Shown here: positions 4,598-7,481 of the stretch, in pieces
How positions within the stretch are numbered: position 1 is the stretch's first letter
Layout: each line of letters opens with the position of its first letter
Origin: an uncultured archaeon
Lineage (GTDB): Archaea; Thermoproteota; Nitrososphaeria; Nitrososphaerales; CALBXV01
Direction: 5' to 3'
DNA: 7,481 nucleotides
Assembly (NCBI GenBank): GCA_937890045.1
Contig: CALBXV010000018.1
Location: 1 to 7,481 of the forward strand
Program-made: the position numbers and the translations under genes
The notes under the pieces: generated by a model
What the model was told of the DNA's origin: nothing
The model's input: the letters and a program-made list of their open reading frames with translations, nothing else
Databases searched by the model: none

Positions 4598-4714
4598 TCA
4601 AGGTTACTGATTAATTATAATAAAGAGGTGATTTTCGACTTCTCCACTACATTAATGAAGTTCGGAAATGTGTGTAGCGTTAGGGTGGCTTTATTATATT
4701 AATATGGAATTATT
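4598..4714 (+). other. Structured hsp20 trailer / intergenic RNA element
   Basis: No gene lies in these 117 bases. A 10-bp outer stem pairs TATAATAAAG (4616-4625) with CTTTATTATA (4689-4698). Inside, CGACTTC (4636-4642) pairs with GAAGTTCG (4657-4664) around one bulged T, and CTACA (4647-4651) could alternatively pair with TGTAG (4673-4677). No T run follows, so it does not look like a simple terminator. It might be an mRNA-stabilising 3' structure, a processing site or a separate small RNA. The next gene starts 17 bases after the outer stem. Confidence 0.5.
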
Positions 4715-4918
4715 ATGGGAAAAATAGGTCGTATAATTAAAGCTAATGATGAATTATATGAATTATTAGGTACTCAATCAGTGCCCGAAACTGAAGTTAA
4801 GGGCACTGAATATTGGAAAGAAAAATGGGGAGCTAATACCGTTCTTAGGAATGGTGATATATTCTACTTTTGTAGAAGTGTAATTAATGCAGAATTTGAG
4901 GATATTAAAGAAGATTGA
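4715..4918 (+). CDS. Small protein, unknown
   Basis: The 67-residue product begins with a basic stretch (MGKIGRIIKANDELYELL). It continues with TEYWKEKWGANTVLRNGD and the strand-like IFYFCRSVINAEF, and ends acidic (EDIKED). The pattern of an aromatic pair, a turn and a strand suggests a small alpha/beta domain. No family is recognised and there is no signal or membrane segment. The ribosome binding site is weak (GGA at 4706-4708). It follows the structured hsp20 trailer and precedes the next gene by 15 bases, on the same strand and with the AT-rich codon use of the phage-like genes, which is the main reason to accept it. Confidence 0.6.
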   Translation: MGKIGRIIKANDELYELLGTQSVPETEVKGTEYWKEKWGANTVLRNGDIFYFCRSVINAEFEDIKED

Positions 4919-4933
4919 GAGATATTTATTAAT

Positions 4934-5137
4934 ATGAAATCGTACTTTACAAAGAAAGAAAGACAAGCAGTTCATGAATTTGTGGATAGACTTATTGATC
5001 ATGGGTTTATAGATCCACTTGCAATTCCACAAGATGAGATTCAATTTGAAGATTGGTGGAGAACAATTAAATCTAGACAAGATTTGTGGGAAGCTATGTT
5101 AATCTATAATAATAAGGATAATGTTCCCCAGGCGTAA
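4934..5137 (+). CDS. Small helical protein, unknown
   Basis: The 67-residue protein is predicted mostly helical and soluble: YFTKKERQAVHEFVDRLID, a loop HGFIDPLAIPQDEI, then FEDWWRTIKSRQDLWEAMLI. Regular spacing of Phe, Val, Leu, Trp and Ile suggests two packed helices. I do not recognise the family. GAGAG at 4917-4921 lies 12 bases ahead of the ATG, longer than usual for a ribosome binding site. It ends two bases before the GTG start of the J-domain gene, so the two are probably read from one transcript. Confidence 0.62.
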   Translation: MKSYFTKKERQAVHEFVDRLIDHGFIDPLAIPQDEIQFEDWWRTIKSRQDLWEAMLIYNNKDNVPQA

Positions 5138-5139
5138 AT

Positions 5140-5682
5140 GTGGATGAAGAAAAATTACAGAGTTATAAATTAAAAAAACTTAAATCCCAATTTGTATATC
5201 TTAGAGATGTATTACAAGAAGATCAATATATTTATGAGTTAGCATTAGAAAAGTTTTATAATGATTTTACTGAACCATTAAGTGATGAAAAAGTCCAAAA
5301 AGTTAAAACAGACCAAAAAGCACAACAACAACAAGTAAAAGAAAAAAAAATATTAAAGTTATATCATAGGATAGCAGGTAAAACACATCCTGATAAACTT
5401 TTACATAAAGATATTACAGAAGATGAAAAAGAAGAGTTGGAATCAATGTATAAAATTGCAACAGAAGCTTCTGTAAAAAATAATTATGATGATTTAGTTG
5501 CAATTGCAGTAAGGTTAGGATTTGAAGATGTTTATGAATCGGAAGATTATTTAAATAAAAGTATAGACAAAATAAATGATAAAATAAAAAAATTGAAAAC
5601 TACTTATGCTTGGGTTTGGTATCATGCAGATGATGATAAAAAAGAATTAATTAGGGCAAAAATTATTGAATCATACAAATAA
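5140..5682 (+). CDS. J-domain (DnaJ-like) protein with central HPD motif
   Basis: J domains stimulate the ATPase of Hsp70 chaperones and recruit substrates to them. In this 180-residue protein the J-like region spans about 66-127: a Lys-rich helix II (KEKKILKLYHRIAG), the invariant HPD tripeptide at 83-85 followed by Lys, and a helix III (EELESMYKIATEASVKNNYDDL). A helical N-terminal part (residues 1-60) and a charged C-terminal helix (YLNKSIDKINDKIKKLKT, then YAWVWYHADDDKKELI) flank it. There is no Gly/Phe region or zinc finger, so it is a specialised J protein, not a DnaJ orthologue. The start is GTG at 5140: two nearby ATGs (5138, 5144) are in other frames. A phage could use it to steer the host Hsp70; with Hsp20 close by, a chaperone pair is plausible. 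The HPD call is clear, the partner is unknown. Confidence 0.8.
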   Translation: MDEEKLQSYKLKKLKSQFVYLRDVLQEDQYIYELALEKFYNDFTEPLSDEKVQKVKTDQKAQQQQVKEKKILKLYHRIAGKTHPDKLLHKDITEDEKEELESMYKIATEASVKNNYDDLVAIAVRLGFEDVYESEDYLNKSIDKINDKIKKLKTTYAWVWYHADDDKKELIRAKIIESYK

Positions 5683-5700
5683 CAATGGAGTTAAATAAAT

Positions 5701-5874
5701 ATGAGATATAAAGAGAGAGTTGAAATGGATTTGGATATAATCGAAAGACATTTAGGACGTTGTAAAGATGCTATTGATGCTAACAAATTAGCAGAAGTAG
5801 CTAATCAAATAGTGCAAGTTGAGAGTAAAGTTGATAATATAAGGAATATGATTGAATTAGAGGATGATGCGTAA
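5701..5874 (+). CDS. Small helical protein of 57 residues, unknown
   Basis: The product is a nearly continuous set of helices: MRYKERVEMDLDIIERHLGR, then DAIDANKLAEVANQIVQVES and VDNIRNMIELEDDA. Hydrophobic residues recur at helical spacing, giving a likely two-helix hairpin or coiled coil with an acidic C-terminus. GGAG at 5687-5690 lies ten bases before the ATG. Base composition and codons match the neighbours. Small proteins of this shape are frequent in T4-like phages, but I cannot name a family or function. Confidence 0.68.
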   Translation: MRYKERVEMDLDIIERHLGRCKDAIDANKLAEVANQIVQVESKVDNIRNMIELEDDA

Positions 5875-5925
5875 TTATCCAGTATATATTCTATTTATTA
5901 ACTAGAATATAACAGGAGATTATTT
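5875..5925 (+). promoter_or_regulatory. Hairpin and Shine-Dalgarno ahead of the membrane-protein gene
   Basis: TATATTCT (5885-5892) and AGAATATA (5904-5911) form a perfect 8-bp stem with an 11-base loop ending two bases before AGGAG (5914-5918). That strong Shine-Dalgarno, seven bases ahead of TTG at 5926, decides the start of the next gene. The stem overlaps the segment GTATATATT...TATTAACTAGAA (5882-5907), which resembles GTATATATTTATTACTAGAA at 3965-3984, so the element may be a shared promoter or regulatory site. Confidence 0.42.
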
Positions 5926-6801
5926 TTGGAAAAATCTAAATATTTTACGCCACTTCTAGGATTTTCTGCTCTTTTTGTGGCGTTTAACGCAGCATTTTTC
6001 TCAGTATTTGGGTTATCTAAATTATTTGCAGGAGCAACTACTTCGGTAATAGTGATGGCAAGTAGTTTAGAATTAGCTAAGTTGGTAACTGCAGCTTATC
6101 TATATAGATACTGGGAACATATTAATACATTTATGAAATCTTATTTGTTAGTGGGTGTAGTTACTTTAATATTAATAACAAGTGGTGGTATTTTTGGATT
6201 CTTATCTAACGCATACCAGGGAGCCACAGTAGAGTTTGAGAAACAATCTACTACACTTATATACAAAGAAGATAGGTTAGAGCAATTAGAAGATGATAAG
6301 GTTTATCTTAAAGATGAATTAGAACAATCAATAAGTGCATTACCAGATAACTATCCTACAGCGAAAAGAAAACTTCGTGAAGAATATAATCCAAAGGTAT
6401 TAGCTCTTAATGATGAGATATTGGGAATCAAACAAGAGATTGGTGATTTAAAAGTTGGATTGATAGAAACTGGTGTGGATGTAGGTCCAGCAATTTATTT
6501 AGCTAGAGCATTTGAAACAGATATAGATACAGTTGTTAAGTTCTTTATCTTTATTCTAATCTTTGTATTTGATCCATTAGCAGTTGCACTAGTAGTAGCT
6601 TATAATGTAGCTATAACTGGTAATAGGAAATGGGAAGTGTATGGTGAAAAGAAACGTAAAGAAATTATTGATGAATCATTTACAAAATATGAGAGTCATA
6701 GAGAAGATTTTAAACCTAAGGATAAAGTAATATTTAAAGGTGATGAAAAAACATTCGTTACTACAGATAATTTATCTAAAGGTGGGAGAAAAGTAGTTTG
6801 A
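5926..6801 (+). CDS. Multi-pass membrane protein with long coiled coil, unknown
   Basis: The 291-residue protein has three membrane helices near the N-terminus (about 9-29, 37-60 and 72-94), a long charged coiled coil at about 103-183 (EKQSTTLIYKEDRLEQLEDD and onward), a fourth membrane helix at about 204-230 (KFFIFILIFVFDPLAVALVV) and a basic cytoplasmic tail ending GGRKVV. The N-terminal FFSVFGLSKLFAGA and the final membrane segment with Asp-Pro look conserved. My impression, which I cannot verify here, is that similar proteins are common in uncultured marine T4-like phages. The start is TTG, supported by AGGAG seven bases ahead; no ATG lies nearby in frame. The layout, helices bracketing a coiled coil, could suit a sensor, spanin-like or membrane-remodelling role, but no function is known. 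It is the last gene before the compositional change. Confidence 0.85.
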   Translation: MEKSKYFTPLLGFSALFVAFNAAFFSVFGLSKLFAGATTSVIVMASSLELAKLVTAAYLYRYWEHINTFMKSYLLVGVVTLILITSGGIFGFLSNAYQGATVEFEKQSTTLIYKEDRLEQLEDDKVYLKDELEQSISALPDNYPTAKRKLREEYNPKVLALNDEILGIKQEIGDLKVGLIETGVDVGPAIYLARAFETDIDTVVKFFIFILIFVFDPLAVALVVAYNVAITGNRKWEVYGEKKRKEIIDESFTKYESHREDFKPKDKVIFKGDEKTFVTTDNLSKGGRKVV

Positions 6802-6842
6802 CGTTAAAAAATGATGTATTTAAAATTTTCAGTTTATACTTA

Positions 6843-6869
6843 TATACGGTAGGGAAAGCCTACTGTATG
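6843..6869 (+). terminator. Perfect-stem hairpin after the membrane-protein gene
   Basis: TACGGTAGG (6845-6853) pairs with CCTACTGTA (6859-6867), nine pairs including one G-U, with a GAAAG loop. It sits 44 bases after the stop at 6801. There is no T run behind it, so it may be a weak or factor-assisted terminator or an mRNA 3' stabiliser. Confidence 0.45.
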
Positions 6870-6896
6870 AATTATAAATGATGTTAACATATAAAA

Positions 6897-6944
6897 CAAA
6901 AGGGTATTGTAGATTCATTAATTGATGAAATTGATACCCTTTTG
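6897..6944 (+). terminator. Likely bidirectional intrinsic terminator
   Basis: CAAAAGGGTAT (6897-6907) pairs perfectly with ATACCCTTTTG (6934-6944), an 11-bp stem. The loop holds a smaller stem TTCAT/ATGAA (6914-6929). The A tract on the left arm and T tract on the right give terminator shape on both strands. It separates the phage-like gene string from the receptor gene. Confidence 0.6.
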
Positions 6945-7021
6945 CATTTACAAGAACTGCGGACAGGCAGTTGACGCACCTGTAGAAAAATGCGTCATGG
7001 CAATAAACAACGAGGAGAACG
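6945..7021 (+). promoter_or_regulatory. 5' leader of the TonB-dependent receptor gene
   Basis: The leader can form two competing hairpins: ACAGG (6963-6967) with CCTGT (6979-6983), or GACGCA (6973-6978) with TGCGTC (6991-6996). The shared bases make them mutually exclusive. The ribosome binding site AGGAG (7013-7017) precedes the ATG at 7022 by four bases and the ATG at 7025 by seven. TTGACG at 6971-6976 resembles a -35 box but no fitting -10 follows. A regulated leader is possible; no known riboswitch is recognised. Confidence 0.4.
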
Positions 7022-7481
7022 ATGATGAAAAATCGTAATCTTATCTCATTAGTGGCAACCTTTCTAATGCCTATGTTCATTTATGGACAAAGTATTAGTG
7101 GTACCGTCGCTAGTGGGACAGGGGATCCTTTAGCTGGAGCCAATGTAGTTGTAGAAGGAACTGAATTAGGAGCAGCCGCGCTAGCGGATGGTTCTTATTC
7201 TATTAAGGTTGATGAAGGTTCTTATACAGTTACAGCTTCCGTTATTGGATATGAATCATCCACTAAATTGGTTAATGTTAGTGGTGATGTAACTCTCGAC
7301 TTTAGCCTAGCAGTATCGGCGGTCGAGATGTCAGCATTAGAAGTTTTGGCTTCAAGAGCTGGCGAAAAAACACCTGTTGCACATACAACTGTAACGAAAG
7401 CAGACATGGAATTTCGTCTTGGTTCACAAGACCTTCCAATGGCTCTTAACCTTACACCAAGTGTATACGCAACTCAACAAG
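7022..7481 (+). CDS. TonB-dependent outer-membrane receptor, N-terminal part (runs off the window)
   Basis: This is the start of an outer-membrane transporter of the type common in Bacteroidota and Marinimicrobia. 153 residues are visible. Residues 1-23 are a signal peptide (basic MMKNRN, hydrophobic core LISLVATFLMPMFIYG, cleavage probably near Gln23). About 24-97 form a carboxypeptidase-regulatory-like beta domain with ISGTVASGTGDPLAGANVVV, ADGSYSIKVDEGSYTV and the VIGYES motif. From about 117 the plug domain begins (TVTKADME, then SQDLPMALNLTPSVYATQQ). ATG at 7025 has better Shine-Dalgarno spacing than 7022, so the protein may be one residue shorter. Hand-counted G+C is about 42% over 7021-7440, against roughly 20-35% in 60-base blocks of earlier genes. 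The substrate cannot be inferred from this part. A bacterial gene is most likely; a phage-borne copy would be unusual. Confidence 0.9.
   Translation, partial: MMKNRNLISLVATFLMPMFIYGQSISGTVASGTGDPLAGANVVVEGTELGAAALADGSYSIKVDEGSYTVTASVIGYESSTKLVNVSGDVTLDFSLAVSAVEMSALEVLASRAGEKTPVAHTTVTKADMEFRLGSQDLPMALNLTPSVYATQQ

Noticed and set aside
4778..5080. 100-codon minus-strand frame across two small genes
   Set aside because: All other genes are on the plus strand, the two plus frames are complete with normal codon use, and the minus product has an unstructured Phe/Ile/Asn/Lys-rich composition.
6873..6880. TATAAATG resembling a T4 late promoter (TATAAATA)
   Set aside because: One isolated near-match in AT-rich sequence, placed upstream of a terminator-like stem and far from a start codon, is not enough.
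6829..7080. Minus-strand frame across the spacer and receptor start
   Set aside because: It runs through the terminator stem and the signal peptide of the receptor and has no supporting features.
1..7481. tRNA genes, CRISPR arrays, insertion sequences, integrase and attachment repeats
   Set aside because: No cloverleaf with T-arm consensus, no regularly spaced repeats, no transposase or integrase motifs and no convincing long direct repeats were seen on either strand.

Overview
The window looks like part of an AT-rich marine bacteriophage genome, most likely a T4-like myovirus, that ends against a bacterial-type gene. The evidence for a phage is the dense, single-strand packing of very short genes. 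Stop and start codons overlap (ATGA or TAATG) at several junctions, and most proteins are 24-81 residues of unknown type. Mixed in are gene types known from marine T4-like phages: a small heat-shock protein, a heme oxygenase and iron-sulfur assembly factors. No capsid, tail or replication gene is present, so the phage assignment is inference.

Bases 1-3466 form one uninterrupted plus-strand gene string. It opens with an iron module: the C-terminal part of an IscS-type cysteine desulfurase, an IscU scaffold with a NifU-like second domain that has lost its cysteines, and a DUF59/MIP18 protein. A small protein with a Cys-rich tail, two tiny membrane proteins and a heme oxygenase follow. The predicted logic is iron released from heme, sulfur from cysteine, and assembly on the scaffold. 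Five more small proteins follow: one membrane-anchored, two charged or coiled-coil, one extremely basic and one beta-rich.

Bases 3467-4123 hold no gene. A short terminator-like hairpin at 3510-3536 is followed by about 420 bases (3536-3956) that are much richer in G+C than the neighbours and fold into many nested helices, including a GNRA-capped stem. I read this as a large structured non-coding RNA of a class I do not recognise; it is the most interesting object here. Next comes the hsp20 gene (4124-4597), with a hairpin leader, a structured 117-base trailer and a short repeat that occurs before, inside and right after the gene.

Bases 4715-6801 carry five more plus-strand genes: two small unknowns, a J-domain protein with an HPD motif, a 57-residue helical protein and a 291-residue membrane protein with a long coiled coil. 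The last starts with TTG behind a strong Shine-Dalgarno.

Bases 6802-7021 hold a perfect-stem hairpin, an 11-bp terminator-like stem and a leader with two competing hairpins. The start of a TonB-dependent outer-membrane receptor (signal peptide, carboxypeptidase-regulatory-like domain, start of plug) runs off the end at 7481. Its G+C (about 42% by hand count) is clearly above that of the genes before it. This may be a phage/host boundary, a phage-carried receptor gene or an assembly join; the sequence alone cannot decide.
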